Positions 44,819-54,460 of a DNA stretch of 64,000 nt are shown here, one piece after another. Every line of letters begins with the position of its first letter. Position 1 is the stretch's first letter. The position numbers and the translations under genes were made by a program. Source of the DNA: Clostridiales bacterium (GTDB lineage Bacteria; Bacillota; Clostridia; Monoglobales; Monoglobaceae). Location of the stretch: the NCBI GenBank assembly GCA_019419865.1, contig JAHZIG010000001.1, forward strand, positions 227,596 to 291,595. The letters run 5' to 3'. The notes under the pieces were generated by a model that worked only from the letters and a program-made list of their open reading frames with translations, made no database searches and had not been told where the DNA came from.

Positions 44819-46024
44819 TTAAGCGAAAGTCTTTGCGAACTCGGCGCCCTGAGCCTTAGCGTTTTCAAGGTCGGCTTCGGACGGAACGAAAGTAACTTTC
44901 AAACCGTCGCCGAAGACGTTCATCTTAAGACCGTTCAATCTTGCGATAACGTTCGGCACGCCTTCGCCGCTCCAGCCGAACGAACCGAATACGAAAGCGG
45001 GTTTCTTTCTGTTATTTATAGCGTCCACATGGCTGAGCAGGTTCCAGACCGGAGCTACGGCGTCGCTGTTTATCGTCGGCGTTCCTATCGCGAACGCGTC
45101 CGAGCCGTTGAGTTTCGCGGACAGCTCGCCCATATCGTAGTCGTTTATATTGAGAACTTCTACGTTAGCGTCCGGGATAACTTCGGATATACCCGCCGCT
45201 ATAGCCTCGGCTATATTGCCCGTATTGCCGTATGCGGAGCAGTAGAATACGGGGATATTCTTCTTATCGCTCTCGGTCGGAGCGCTCCACTCCTTATACT
45301 TCTCTATAACGTATTCGAGCTTAGCGCCCTTGGTCAAGACCGGACCGTGGCTCACGCAAGCCGTGTCGAAATCCAGAGCGAGCGCTTTCTCAAGCCCTTT
45401 CTGGACAGCCGCCTTAAACGGACCGAATATAGCTACGTAATAGTAGTGCATAGCTTCCTCGTAAGCCTTTTCATAGACTATGTTCTTATCGAAGGTATAC
45501 GGCTCGCAGTAATGCGCCCCAAAGAAATCGCAGGTGAATATCGTCTTATCCTCTTCAACATAGGTGAACATCGAATCCGGCCAATGCAGCAGCGGCGCGG
45601 AAATAAACTTCAGCGTCTTGCCGCCGAGGTCGATCGTCTCGCCGTCCTTCGGAGATATCACGTCCAGATCCGTTCTGTTTGTGATATTCTTAAGGTATAT
45701 CGAACCCGCCTTGCTGACGACTATCTTCGCGTTGGGGCAGTACTTCATCAGATCGGCGAGCGCTCCCGAGTGATCCGGCTCGCAGTGATTCAGTACGATA
45801 TAGTCGATCTCGGCCGGATCGCAAACCTCTTTTATATTGCTTAAATACGAATCGAAAAATTCCGCGTGGCTAACTTCTATCAAAGCGGTCTTTTCGGATC
45901 CCTTTACGACATAGGAGTTATACGTCGTTCCGTATTCCGTCCTCATGATAACGTCGAATATCCTCATAGCCGGATTTAAGATACCGACCGAATAAATCCC
46001 GTTTTTTACTTCAACAGCTCCCAT
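44819..46024 (-). CDS. fprA: A-type flavodiiron protein (FprA)
   Basis: Scavenges oxygen or nitric oxide in anaerobes by four-electron reduction. 401 residues from the ATG preceded by GGAGGATG; a 17-codon longer frame has no site. The metallo-beta-lactamase-like half carries the diiron ligands in NHCEPDHSGAL and SAPLLHWPDSMFTY. The C-terminal flavodoxin half (from about 255) has the FMN loop YCSAYGNTGNIAEAI. No rubredoxin is adjacent. Confidence 0.94.
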   Translation of the reverse strand: MGAVEVKNGIYSVGILNPAMRIFDVIMRTEYGTTYNSYVVKGSEKTALIEVSHAEFFDSYLSNIKEVCDPAEIDYIVLNHCEPDHSGALADLMKYCPNAKIVVSKAGSIYLKNITNRTDLDVISPKDGETIDLGGKTLKFISAPLLHWPDSMFTYVEEDKTIFTCDFFGAHYCEPYTFDKNIVYEKAYEEAMHYYYVAIFGPFKAAVQKGLEKALALDFDTACVSHGPVLTKGAKLEYVIEKYKEWSAPTESDKKNIPVFYCSAYGNTGNIAEAIAAGISEVIPDANVEVLNINDYDMGELSAKLNGSDAFAIGTPTINSDAVAPVWNLLSHVDAINNRKKPAFVFGSFGWSGEGVPNVIARLNGLKMNVFGDGLKVTFVPSEADLENAKAQGAEFAKTFA

Positions 46025-46224
46025 TTTTATCATCCTCCGTCTTATATTATTAACTTTAATCAACTTCGTATTCAATACCGCGGCTCCCGCTTCGCCGTTT
46101 CAGTCGGCGTAAACGTCGTCTTGCGCTTGTCTCGCGGCCGCGCTCGCCTAATTATTATAATACATATCCGTCTAAAATTCAATCATATATTTAAAGCCGC
46201 AGAATCGCACGGCTTCCTGATATG

Positions 46225-46253
46225 ATATTATCACAGCGGCGGTTAATTTTCAA
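46225..46253 (-). promoter_or_regulatory. Probable fprA promoter
   Basis: On the minus strand TTGAAA (46253-46248), 17 bases, TAATAT (46230-46225), 200 bases before fprA. The rest of 46025-46433 shows nothing recognisable. Confidence 0.45.
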
Positions 46254-46433
46254 CCGTCAATCTGCCAAATATACGTATTTTATTCATATCGTTTTTATAT
46301 GAAAACGCGGTATATCTTTATCGTCGCCCCGCCTCAAAAATTATTGCGCTATTACTTGGCGGGCGAGCGATCGTTTTGATACTCTCAAACGACGCTCCCG
46401 GCATAGAACCGCGCCGCGCTTTACGCGAACGAA

Positions 46434-46466
46434 AGCGGACGCGGGATATAAACCGCGTCCGCTAAA
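46434..46466. terminator. Hairpin after the SLH protein gene
   Basis: AGCGGACGCGG and CCGCGTCCGCT form an 11-bp stem 30 bases downstream of the stop codon at 46492. The U-run is poor on the minus strand. Confidence 0.5.
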
Positions 46467-46491
46467 ATATTGTACGACTAAAGTCTAAGCG

Positions 46492-49400
46492 CTATATAAC
46501 ATAATTCACGCCGTAGACGTTTAATCCGCCCTGACCGTAGATATATACAGTCTGTCCCGGAGTTACCGTCACGGTAGCCGTCGCGCTGGCGCCCGGCTCT
46601 ACGACAGTTGTATTCTCAACTCCGCCCTGGCTTATTATTAACGTTCTGTTCTCGCCTTTGCTACTCGCATGCGCGAAGTATACCGATACCGTACCGCCAA
46701 GCGCAGGGGTGAAACTCAGGCATCTGCTCGTCTCGCTTCCGTTGCCGCCCAGCTTGATCCTATAACTGAAATCCATGCCGTCAAAGCTCTTTTTACTTCC
46801 GTCGATATCGAGAGTTCCGTCCGCAGGCGGAGTAATTGTCAGTCCCTTATAAATTCCTGCGCCGACTTTAAGAGTTCCTCCGTCCATCGAACCTAACGCC
46901 GCAAGATCCTGGTCTGACTGGTCGAACGACCAAAGCGTTGATTCCGCAATAGCGCCTTCCGGTATATCCAACTCCGCAAAAGTTACGTTCACAGTCACGT
47001 CGCTGTCCGGCATTACGAAGATTCCTTCCGAATCCACCGCTATCGACTCGCCGTTATCGTTGCGCGTCGCCGAGATACTATCTAAGATATATCCAGAATC
47101 CGGCGTCGCGACGACCTTTACGCTCTCGCCGTTATACGCTGTAAGTACGGCGTCGGTCGAAGCCGTCAAAGTGATATTATCGTAGTACAGCGTTCCGTTC
47201 GCAGTTCTCATAAATTTGACCTGCTTGATAGCCGCGTCTCTGCCCTCGGTAAAGCTTACGTCGCCAGATATAGCCGCGGTCGTCGATACGTTATCCGGAG
47301 CGTACATTCCGTCCGTTCCATGCAAGTAATATGCCACGCTGACCTCGCCCGTATCCAGATCGCCGTTTATTACGACTCTATACCACTTGTCGTTTTCAAG
47401 CGCGGACGAACCTACCTGCGTTCCCTTAGCCTCTTTCGTAGCTATATCCGCAACTGTATCTGTTACGTATACGTTGCCGTCTACGTCGTCCATATGGAAG
47501 AACGCGCCGTCCGTACCCATCGCCGTCGCCTGACCGGTCGAGCTGTCATATGGGTGCTCTGTATTATCTAAATACGTTCTGAACGATCTGCCGCTGGAGT
47601 TGCCGTTCATCAAGAAGTCGTATGACAATGTGAACGTTCCTTCCGTTACAGCCTCGTCCAATACATACTGTACCGCTTTATCGGTCATCATAATCTTAGC
47701 GGTATCGTTGCCTTGAACGTTAGACGTATCCTCGACCACTGTAGTTCCAACCGTACCATCCTGAGAAACTATCCATCCGTTATTCGGATCATCCGCCATT
47801 AAGAAACTCTCGGAGCTGTCGATCAGCGCGCTGCTGAGCTGAGCGTCCTCGCTGAGTTCAGCCGTAGTCGCAACCTTTTCAAGAACTACCGAACCGTTTT
47901 CAGGCTTCGGCGCCGTTACCGTATACTCCTGAGCGGATTCGTCGACGAACGAAGCTGAAACGCTTACGTCGCTTGTCGGCATTTCAAACTCATATGTGTT
48001 CTCGCCGATCTGGGTCAAAGATACTTCAGGCTCTACTATGACCTCGGTCGCCTTATAACCCTGATTCGGCACAGTCTCTATCTTAACGGTCTCTCCGGCT
48101 TTGGCCGTAAGAGCGTTACTGTACTCGACCGATACTATACCGGCTTTGGATCCATCCGCCAGGAGGGTATAGGTCTTATCGGCCTCGCACTTAAATTCTA
48201 CATCGTATATTCCTTCGTCAACAGACCGGAAATTCAATATTGTCGTATTCACGCCGTCTTCGCCGTTTTCGACAACATAGAAAGGCTTGTCTCTGTAAAT
48301 ATACATCTTAGCCTTTATAACTCCGGATTGATAAGTCGTAATGCTGTAAGAAGTACCGCCGAGCGTTTCTATCTCTCCGCTCTCTACGCCTCTTACATAA
48401 TCGTACGAACCTGTGTCGTCCGTAAAGTTATACCAATAATAATTCACATTATTAAATTGGATCAATCCGTATACGTCGTTGCCTTCCTGTATATACGTAG
48501 CGCCATCCGGAGCGTAGATGATAGTATTGACCTCGGTATCGCTCGTCGAGATCGTAGCGTCTGCAGGAATGTCGTCCTCCGCGCGCCATGTCTGAGAAAC
48601 GATGCTGTCCGAAGATACGTCGCCGCTTGTTACTATCACGCTACCGTTTACGATATTATCGTTTATAGCTATATTATATTCTATATTAGGATCCAGCGTA
48701 GGCTCCGGAGTCACTTCCGGCGTCGGCATTGCCGACGGGTCTATGTATGTCACATATATACCGTATACGGAACAGCTCTGAACCGACGTAAGCGTTATCG
48801 TAGTGGGCTCCGCCCCTCTGTAATAACAAGTCACAACGTCGGTAGAATCAGGCTGATATACGGGCTCGGCCATAACTTCGTCGCCCGCGAGGAATCTCAT
48901 CTGTCTCGCCTCGTCGCCGCTTTGAGTCGTCGCGTCTATCCTTATTTCACAAGCGCCGGTAACCTCGAACGTCAACGAGTCGTTGCTGCTAAGTCTGCAG
49001 CGCCTTGTATACTTATATGCGTCAAAAGTCTTATTGCTGCTGTCTATCTCAGAATCGTCGCTTACGTTCAGGCCGTTTACCTCCACTCCCGCAGGCCACA
49101 TCATATCCGATCCGTCCTGTACGAGAATATCCGTAAACTCCTCGCTGTTAAATATCCAATACATGTCGTATTCGCCATACGGATCCGGAGTCGCCGTCGG
49201 CGGCGGAGCCGTCGGTCTCGGAGTCGGAACTCCTTCCTTATATCTCTGTTCTACAACTATCGTTCCGTTCTGAACGTCCTGAGGCATTGTAAAGCTAAAT
49301 CTTGTAGAGCTTATTTCTTCTATCTGAGAGTCGGCTATAGTAACCTCTTCGCCGGTCGTAACCGACGTATATTTGATCGTAGGATTGCCGTTTAGATCGT

Positions 49401-50760
49401 AACCATCGGGCGCGATTATTGTTAAAATCGTGGTCTCTCCCGGTAACAACGACTTAGGATTAGCTATGATCGTTCCGTTTCTGTACGTGCCGCTCGTCTC
49501 GTCAGGGATAGTAATCTCAGCGTCCGCCATCTCCGGATTTACCGTCCACTTAGCGTAAACAGTCGTCGACTGCTTAAGCGCGGACGAGAAGTTAAACGCT
49601 GTTCTGAACTCGCTATCCGCATACCAGCCGCCGAACGTATAGTAAGCTCTGGTCGGAGCCGCGGGCTCGGTCGCGTATGAATTAGGCGCTATCGTCTGCG
49701 CCTCCACAGCGCTTCCGCCGTTAGTCTCAAACGTTACCGTTATATCTCCGCTCGTATACCAGCCGGCGTATAGCGTCGTCGCTGAAGATACAGTATTGCT
49801 GTCTATGTTCCATTTATATGTCGCGTCCAGGCTGTCCGCGGCCGCTTCAGTCCTGTACCAGCCGTCGAAAACGTATCCTTCTCTCGTCGGATCCGCCGGA
49901 GCGTTCGCTCCTATTATCAAGCCCGTCCTAACCGTTACGGTAGTCGTCTCGCTGTCGTCCGAGAAAACGCCGCCGTTTGCGTTAAACGTGATCCTTGCGG
50001 TCGAGGAAGTAGAACTTCCGCCGCCGGTCGAACCGCCGCCCCAGCTGCCGCCGCCGCTGCCGGCCCAGCTCAGACCGCCGCTGCCGCTGCTCGTCGTGTT
50101 AGAATTACCATTGTTATTTTCCGTACTCGGCGTATATCCGTCCGCGCTGTCGATCATCTTTACGACCTCGGCGCGCGTTACATAAGCCGCCGGCATAAAC
50201 GTTCCGTCTTCGTATCCGTTCACTATACCCGCTCCTACGCATGCCGCTACGGAGCTGACTGCCCAATCGGAAATGTCGCCCACGTCGCTGAACGGAAGCA
50301 GCGAACCGTAACCTTCTATACCATATGCGCGGTCGATCATGACCACGGCCTCTTCGCGGGTTATGTACGCGTCCGGTCTAAACGTCCCGTCGTCGTAACC
50401 CGAAACCACTCCGGCCGCGACGCAGCCTCTCAAATACTGAGCGAACCATTCGTCTCCCGCTACGTCGCTGAAACTCAGTTCGGAGTATGTAGTAAAACCG
50501 CCCGCCGAAGCTATTACCTTTGTAAACTCTGCGCGCGTTATGTTAGCGTCGGGCATAAACGTTCCGTCTTCGTATCCGTTTATAACCCCTCTCTCCGACC
50601 AAGTATCGATAACTGATTCCGCCCAATGTCCCGTTGTGTCGGTGAAAGCAAAACCAATCATGCCGGCGCCAATCGACGATATCGTCGTGATGATCATCGT
50701 AAGCGCAATAAAAATAGATATTCTGCGCCCGATCCGCGACCGCACGTTAAATCTCTTCAT
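46492..50760 (-). CDS. SLH-anchored multidomain surface protein, 1422 residues
   Basis: Secreted giant held to the wall by three S-layer homology repeats after the signal peptide (about 40-80, 100-140, 160-205; FTDTTGHWAESVIDTWSERG, VSGYDDGTFRPDAYITREE). A Gly/Ser linker follows. Two Listeria-Bacteroides (InlB/Flg_new) repeats end in GYVFDGWYRTE and YTFGGWYADSE (about 255-410). Then a Pro/Thr linker with TPRPTAPPPTATPDP, a beta-sandwich-like module beginning MYWIFNSEEFTD, several NGSV-type bacterial repeats (ENGSVVLEKVATTAE), a laminin-G-like stretch (about 1000-1210) and a second sandwich module TLWSFDQSDQDLAALGSMDG at the C terminus. I see no catalytic motif, so a binding or scaffold role is likely. 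The sandwich modules resemble ones attached to pectin enzymes in gut clostridia. Confidence 0.85.
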   Translation of the reverse strand: MKRFNVRSRIGRRISIFIALTMIITTISSIGAGMIGFAFTDTTGHWAESVIDTWSERGVINGYEDGTFMPDANITRAEFTKVIASAGGFTTYSELSFSDVAGDEWFAQYLRGCVAAGVVSGYDDGTFRPDAYITREEAVVMIDRAYGIEGYGSLLPFSDVGDISDWAVSSVAACVGAGIVNGYEDGTFMPAAYVTRAEVVKMIDSADGYTPSTENNNGNSNTTSSGSGGLSWAGSGGGSWGGGSTGGGSSTSSTARITFNANGGVFSDDSETTTVTVRTGLIIGANAPADPTREGYVFDGWYRTEAAADSLDATYKWNIDSNTVSSATTLYAGWYTSGDITVTFETNGGSAVEAQTIAPNSYATEPAAPTRAYYTFGGWYADSEFRTAFNFSSALKQSTTVYAKWTVNPEMADAEITIPDETSGTYRNGTIIANPKSLLPGETTILTIIAPDGYDLNGNPTIKYTSVTTGEEVTIADSQIEEISSTRFSFTMPQDVQNGTIVVEQRYKEGVPTPRPTAPPPTATPDPYGEYDMYWIFNSEEFTDILVQDGSDMMWPAGVEVNGLNVSDDSEIDSSNKTFDAYKYTRRCRLSSNDSLTFEVTGACEIRIDATTQSGDEARQMRFLAGDEVMAEPVYQPDSTDVVTCYYRGAEPTTITLTSVQSCSVYGIYVTYIDPSAMPTPEVTPEPTLDPNIEYNIAINDNIVNGSVIVTSGDVSSDSIVSQTWRAEDDIPADATISTSDTEVNTIIYAPDGATYIQEGNDVYGLIQFNNVNYYWYNFTDDTGSYDYVRGVESGEIETLGGTSYSITTYQSGVIKAKMYIYRDKPFYVVENGEDGVNTTILNFRSVDEGIYDVEFKCEADKTYTLLADGSKAGIVSVEYSNALTAKAGETVKIETVPNQGYKATEVIVEPEVSLTQIGENTYEFEMPTSDVSVSASFVDESAQEYTVTAPKPENGSVVLEKVATTAELSEDAQLSSALIDSSESFLMADDPNNGWIVSQDGTVGTTVVEDTSNVQGNDTAKIMMTDKAVQYVLDEAVTEGTFTLSYDFLMNGNSSGRSFRTYLDNTEHPYDSSTGQATAMGTDGAFFHMDDVDGNVYVTDTVADIATKEAKGTQVGSSALENDKWYRVVINGDLDTGEVSVAYYLHGTDGMYAPDNVSTTAAISGDVSFTEGRDAAIKQVKFMRTANGTLYYDNITLTASTDAVLTAYNGESVKVVATPDSGYILDSISATRNDNGESIAVDSEGIFVMPDSDVTVNVTFAELDIPEGAIAESTLWSFDQSDQDLAALGSMDGGTLKVGAGIYKGLTITPPADGTLDIDGSKKSFDGMDFSYRIKLGGNGSETSRCLSFTPALGGTVSVYFAHASSKGENRTLIISQGGVENTTVVEPGASATATVTVTPGQTVYIYGQGGLNVYGVNYVI

Positions 50761-50858
50761 CCAAATTCCCCCTTAGATTTTATAATAATTTTAATTTTAT
50801 ACAATATTGATCCAATAAGCGCCCAATATGCGCGGACATATTACACTTATTATGTACT

Positions 50859-50887
50859 ATTATAATATTCTACTGCAAAATAGTCAA
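50859..50887 (-). promoter_or_regulatory. Promoter of the SLH protein gene
   Basis: On the minus strand TTGACT (50887-50882), 17 bases, TATAAT (50864-50859), about 100 bases before the ATG, with GGGGGA as ribosome binding site. Confidence 0.75.
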
Positions 50888-51032
50888 TCGTACTGTAGAA
50901 ATGGGGCAATTTTTCATTAAAGTGTACCAAAATATCATTCTAAATTTCTGTAAACTTTTATTTGATCAGTGAAATCGCTTGAATATCCTGAGATATATGA
51001 AAATAACTCCTAAAAAATAATTTTGGATCCCA

Positions 51033-51089
51033 AAAAAATATCCGGGCTTGTACAAGTACGGGATATCTCCCATAATCATACAAGCCCGC
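51033..51089 (-). terminator. Terminator after dacA
   Basis: On the minus strand CGGGCTTGTA pairs with TACAAGCCCG around a GGGAGATATCCC inner hairpin, followed by GATATTTTTTT. Confidence 0.8.
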
Positions 51090-51093
51090 GGTC

Positions 51094-52416
51094 TTATCTG
51101 GTCACAACGACCATTATATTATACTGTTCGTTCCACACGACCGAACCCATATGTTTCAGCTCGTCGATGGAGATTGCGCCGGAACCGTTTATATCAAACG
51201 TCCTCTCGGCGTATACGCCCGGATCGTCGTAGCCGTTTTTGAGCAATACCTTAGCGGGTTCCCAGTCGCTGAGCTGGAGCTTCTCGTTATCCTCGTAGCT
51301 TCTCTGCTCGCCGTAGTTCGGACCCGCCGACAGATCCTTCTCCGTGTTGTTTACTATAGTCACGGTGTCCGTATCCAGATCGTAGCTTACGTCGAAACCG
51401 TAATCCTTGAGGTCTTCTATCATGACCGCCGCGCAGTCGTTCTCAAATCCGTTCTCAGGAGTCGCGTAATGGATATACGTCGGTATCTCCCAGTCGTTTA
51501 TAAAGCTGCGCATATCGGACGCCACTATATAATCCTTAGGCTGCGTATCCTGATACGTCGCCTCCGTCTCCGGACGGCTCGCGAGCAGATCCCAGCTGTA
51601 GTCGAGCATCTTTATGGAGTCTACGTATCTCATGTTGGTGGACGACGCGTGCATTACCACCGATATAAGACGTTTTCCGTCCCTTTCGACAAGTCCGGTG
51701 AAGCAGGCCCCCGCCGCCGACGTGGTGCCGGTCTTAAGTCCTATCGTTCCGTAGTAATCGTACTGTCTGCCCGGAAGCATTTTATTTGTCGGGTAACACG
51801 CCTCGCCTCTGAAATTGTAATATGTAAGCGTAGTGTAATTAAGCACGTCGGGATAGTCGGTCACCAGTCTGTTCGCGACCGTCGCCATACCTCTCGGCGA
51901 GATCTTGTTCCTGCTGGAAACCCCGGTGCAGTCCACGAACCAGCCGTTTACTCCCCAGTAGCTCAGCCAGTTGTTCATCTCGTTTACAAATCCGGCCTCG
52001 CTGCCGCAGATATAATCGCCTATCGCCATTACCGCCGCATTCGCCGAAACGACGCATATCGCCGCCAAAAGCTCGTCCACGCTGTAAGTCGCTCCCGCGG
52101 TCAGCGCGACGTTTGAATACATCGGATCCCGCGAATACGCCGCAAGCTCTCTGCCCACCGGTATCTGAGTTTCCTTGGTAAGACTTCCGTCCGCCAAATG
52201 AGAATATATAACATATAGCGATAAGATCTTAGTCATGCTCGCCGGGACCATAGGCGTATCCGCGTTATATTCGTACAGAGCCTCGTAGGTCTGGCTGTCC
52301 AGCACAAACCCGCCCCTGCACGACAAACTCAGCGCGAACGCCGACATGCCCGACGTTAAGACCGCTACCGCTATAAACAAAGGAACTATCTTTTTTATGA
52401 ATCGCAAAACCTTCAA
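51094..52416 (-). CDS. dacA: D-alanyl-D-alanine carboxypeptidase (S11 family) with stalk and EF-hand-like tail
   Basis: Trims the stem peptide of peptidoglycan. 440 residues. Signal peptide at about 1-28, then the penicillin-binding core with SMTK (Ser at about 60), SAN in VVSANAAV and KTGT. After the core come a stalk-like strand-helix unit (DYIVASDMRSFINDWEIPTY to DTVTIVNN) and a C-terminal TFDINGSGAISIDELKHMG segment that looks like half of an EF-hand or dockerin. The usual C-terminal amphipathic anchor of DacA is not seen. Promoter at 52655-52683. Confidence 0.92.
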   Translation of the reverse strand: MKVLRFIKKIVPLFIAVAVLTSGMSAFALSLSCRGGFVLDSQTYEALYEYNADTPMVPASMTKILSLYVIYSHLADGSLTKETQIPVGRELAAYSRDPMYSNVALTAGATYSVDELLAAICVVSANAAVMAIGDYICGSEAGFVNEMNNWLSYWGVNGWFVDCTGVSSRNKISPRGMATVANRLVTDYPDVLNYTTLTYYNFRGEACYPTNKMLPGRQYDYYGTIGLKTGTTSAAGACFTGLVERDGKRLISVVMHASSTNMRYVDSIKMLDYSWDLLASRPETEATYQDTQPKDYIVASDMRSFINDWEIPTYIHYATPENGFENDCAAVMIEDLKDYGFDVSYDLDTDTVTIVNNTEKDLSAGPNYGEQRSYEDNEKLQLSDWEPAKVLLKNGYDDPGVYAERTFDINGSGAISIDELKHMGSVVWNEQYNIMVVVTR

Positions 52417-52654
52417 ATCACTCCTCTTCTTTTGTACAAACTCTTTATATAAGATTTTTGCCGCAACCGCCTACAAACCTATTACCCGACCTGTTCCGTA
52501 TACGCCAAACACCGCGGCGCATAAAACGCCGACGCAACCGTCCGTATCCGGCCGAATCGCCGCGCCGTAAGCCGTTTTCTCGATCCGTTTATCGACCGAT
52601 CCACGCCCGGCGTCGATTTGTAACATTCTTGTAACCGAATTGTAACAATTTGAT

Positions 52655-52683
52655 ATTATACATTAAGTCGCCAAATTTGTCAA
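52655..52683 (-). promoter_or_regulatory. dacA promoter
   Basis: On the minus strand TTGACA (52683-52678), 17 bases, TATAAT (52660-52655): perfect match with a long leader of about 235 bases containing GTTACAA repeats. Confidence 0.75.
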
Positions 52684-52762
52684 CAGTATTATATTAGATA
52701 ATTTAACGGTAAATCCTGATTAAAAAACATATTTACTATTAAAAATATAAAAATCGGAATAC

Positions 52763-52817
52763 GCGCAGGCTCAAAATATCGGCGTCGGCGACAAAAAACG
52801 CCGTCGAACGCCTGCGC
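52763..52817 (-). terminator. Probable terminator after azlCD
   Basis: GCGCAGGC pairs with GCCTGCGC, enclosing a second CGACGGCG/CGCCGACG-type hairpin. ATTCCGATTTTTATATTTTT follows on the minus strand. Confidence 0.55.
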
Positions 52818-52822
52818 GCGGG

Positions 52823-53131
52823 TCACAGCGGATAATTGGAGACGATAAAAACTACCGCGCACGCGGCGAGCGCGACAGTGAGCAGGCTTTTCTCCATATA
52901 CGCCAAGATTATGGCCGCGCACATTCCGAGTACGGAGGCGAAAGTATTTCCGGTCGAATACAGTATCGCCGGGAAAGTCATCGCGCCGAGGACGGCGTAG
53001 GGTATGTAATACAAAAACGAACGGAAGAACCTGTTGGTTATCCGCTTCTTGAAGATCATCATCGGGAGCGCCCTGACTAAATAGGTAACTCCCGCCATCA
53101 CGCCTATATAGGCGAGGGTGTCAAGATTCAT
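52823..53131 (-). CDS. azlD: Branched-chain amino acid exporter small subunit AzlD
   Basis: 102 residues from the ATG at 53131, preceded by GGACGGAGAGGA; a ten-codon longer frame lies inside azlC. Four hydrophobic helices and TYLVRALPMMIFKKRI match AzlD/BrnE. It overlaps the end of azlC by 11 bases, so translation is coupled. The pair exports valine, leucine, isoleucine or analogues. Confidence 0.9.
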   Translation of the reverse strand: MNLDTLAYIGVMAGVTYLVRALPMMIFKKRITNRFFRSFLYYIPYAVLGAMTFPAILYSTGNTFASVLGMCAAIILAYMEKSLLTVALAACAVVFIVSNYPL

Positions 53132-53951
53132 TCGTCCTCTCCGTCCTTTCTCCGGCCGCATCGTCTAAATCGTCTTTGACGGGAGCGAATATCGCCCCCG
53201 CGAGCGCCGCCGAGACCGCGCTTATTATCAGCGCGAAGCCGCTTGATACGCCGCTTAAGACCGGTATGTACTCAAAGCACGAGCTTAAGACGACCGCTAT
53301 GATTATCACGTAGATTATATTCCTGTTACCCTTTGCGGGCGGTACGATTATCGCTATAAACATTCCGTATATCGCTATCCCCAGCGCGTCGCCTATAGAA
53401 TTGGGAACGACCGCGCCGACGAGCGCCCCGAGCGCCGTGCCTATCGCCCAGCCAAGATACGGGATCGTAATAAGACCGTACATATACCTGCTCCCCACAT
53501 ATCCGGCCTTGGTCGTCGCGACCGCAAATATCTCGTCGGTTATCCCAAACGCCACGATCAGGCGTTGCAGGTTCGAGACCTTTTTATCGAGTTTTTGAGA
53601 TACGGATATAGACATCAGCGCGTATCTTAGGTTGATCACAAGCTGGGTAAGCGCCGTCTCTATCAGCGATCCGCCGTGTAATATAAGATCCAGCCCGGCG
53701 AATTGTCCCGCCGAGGTCAGGTTTGTCATAGATATAGCTATCGCGGCGAGCGCCGGCAGTCCTCCGGCCGCGGCCATAAGCCCGAACGTGAACGATACCG
53801 AAAGGTACCCGAGACCTATCGGTATCCCGTCGCGCAGACCGTCGGCGTAGCTGTTTATAAGCGTCCGCCCTCCGTCTTGCGCCTTGACTGTTATATCTTC
53901 GCCGGTTTTTGCGTAGCTCTCCGCCGGCCTCTCATTGTTTTTAACGTCCAT
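53121..53951 (-). CDS. azlC: Branched-chain amino acid exporter large subunit AzlC
   Basis: 276 residues. DGIPIGLGYLSVSFTFGLMA, the FAGLDLILHGGSLIETALTQ block and INLRYALMSISVSQKLD match AzlC/BrnF. Six to seven helices. A short charged stretch at both ends (about 1-30 and 255-276) is extra. It forms an overlapping operon with azlD. Confidence 0.92.
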   Translation of the reverse strand: MDVKNNERPAESYAKTGEDITVKAQDGGRTLINSYADGLRDGIPIGLGYLSVSFTFGLMAAAGGLPALAAIAISMTNLTSAGQFAGLDLILHGGSLIETALTQLVINLRYALMSISVSQKLDKKVSNLQRLIVAFGITDEIFAVATTKAGYVGSRYMYGLITIPYLGWAIGTALGALVGAVVPNSIGDALGIAIYGMFIAIIVPPAKGNRNIIYVIIIAVVLSSCFEYIPVLSGVSSGFALIISAVSAALAGAIFAPVKDDLDDAAGERTERTNES

Positions 53952-54112
53952 ACTTAAGTTACTCTCGTTTCCGAATTATGATTTTGCTGTTTTATAATAT
54001 CGTAAAGCTCGCCCTGTTAACCGATCCGCCGCTCCGGCATGGCGGCAAACAATACGAACTCGCCGCCGAATACCGGCTGAGCCGCGATCGTCTCGGCGGT
54101 CTTATACAGGCT

Positions 54113-54442
54113 TTACTGCTCCGGTACGACGGTAAACAACGCAAGCTCGCCGTCTCCGGTATTTACAATACTGTGGGACGATCCCTTAGGGCAGTAATGA
54201 ACGCGTCCGGGGCTCAGTTCTTCCTCGGCTCCGTCGCATATCGCTTCGCCTTCGCCCGATAGCACGTAATTTATCTCCGCGCTCGTCTTATGCTCGTGCA
54301 TACCGATAGACGCGCCGACCGGGATCCGGCTCAGCATTATCTTATTCGCGCTATCCATATACATCTTAGCCGAGACCGCTCCATCCCCATTATTGAGATG
54401 GGGGATCGTAACTTCTTTCATCTCGTCAAAATTAACCAACAT
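54113..54442 (-). CDS. Small cupin domain protein
   Basis: 109 residues, one cupin barrel. Motif 1 is GMHEHKTSAEINYVLSGEGE (metal-binding His, His, Glu) and motif 2 is YCPKGSSHSIVNTGDGEL. Such single-domain cupins bind small molecules or isomerise sugars; the substrate is not clear. It lies 18 bases after the nitrilase gene on the same strand. Confidence 0.85.
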   Translation of the reverse strand: MLVNFDEMKEVTIPHLNNGDGAVSAKMYMDSANKIMLSRIPVGASIGMHEHKTSAEINYVLSGEGEAICDGAEEELSPGRVHYCPKGSSHSIVNTGDGELALFTVVPEQ

Positions 54443-54460
54443 ACATATCTCTCCTTTAAC

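Noticed and set aside
44798..45844. 348-codon plus-strand frame across fprA
   Set aside because: Shadow of the well-conserved flavodiiron gene on the minus strand.
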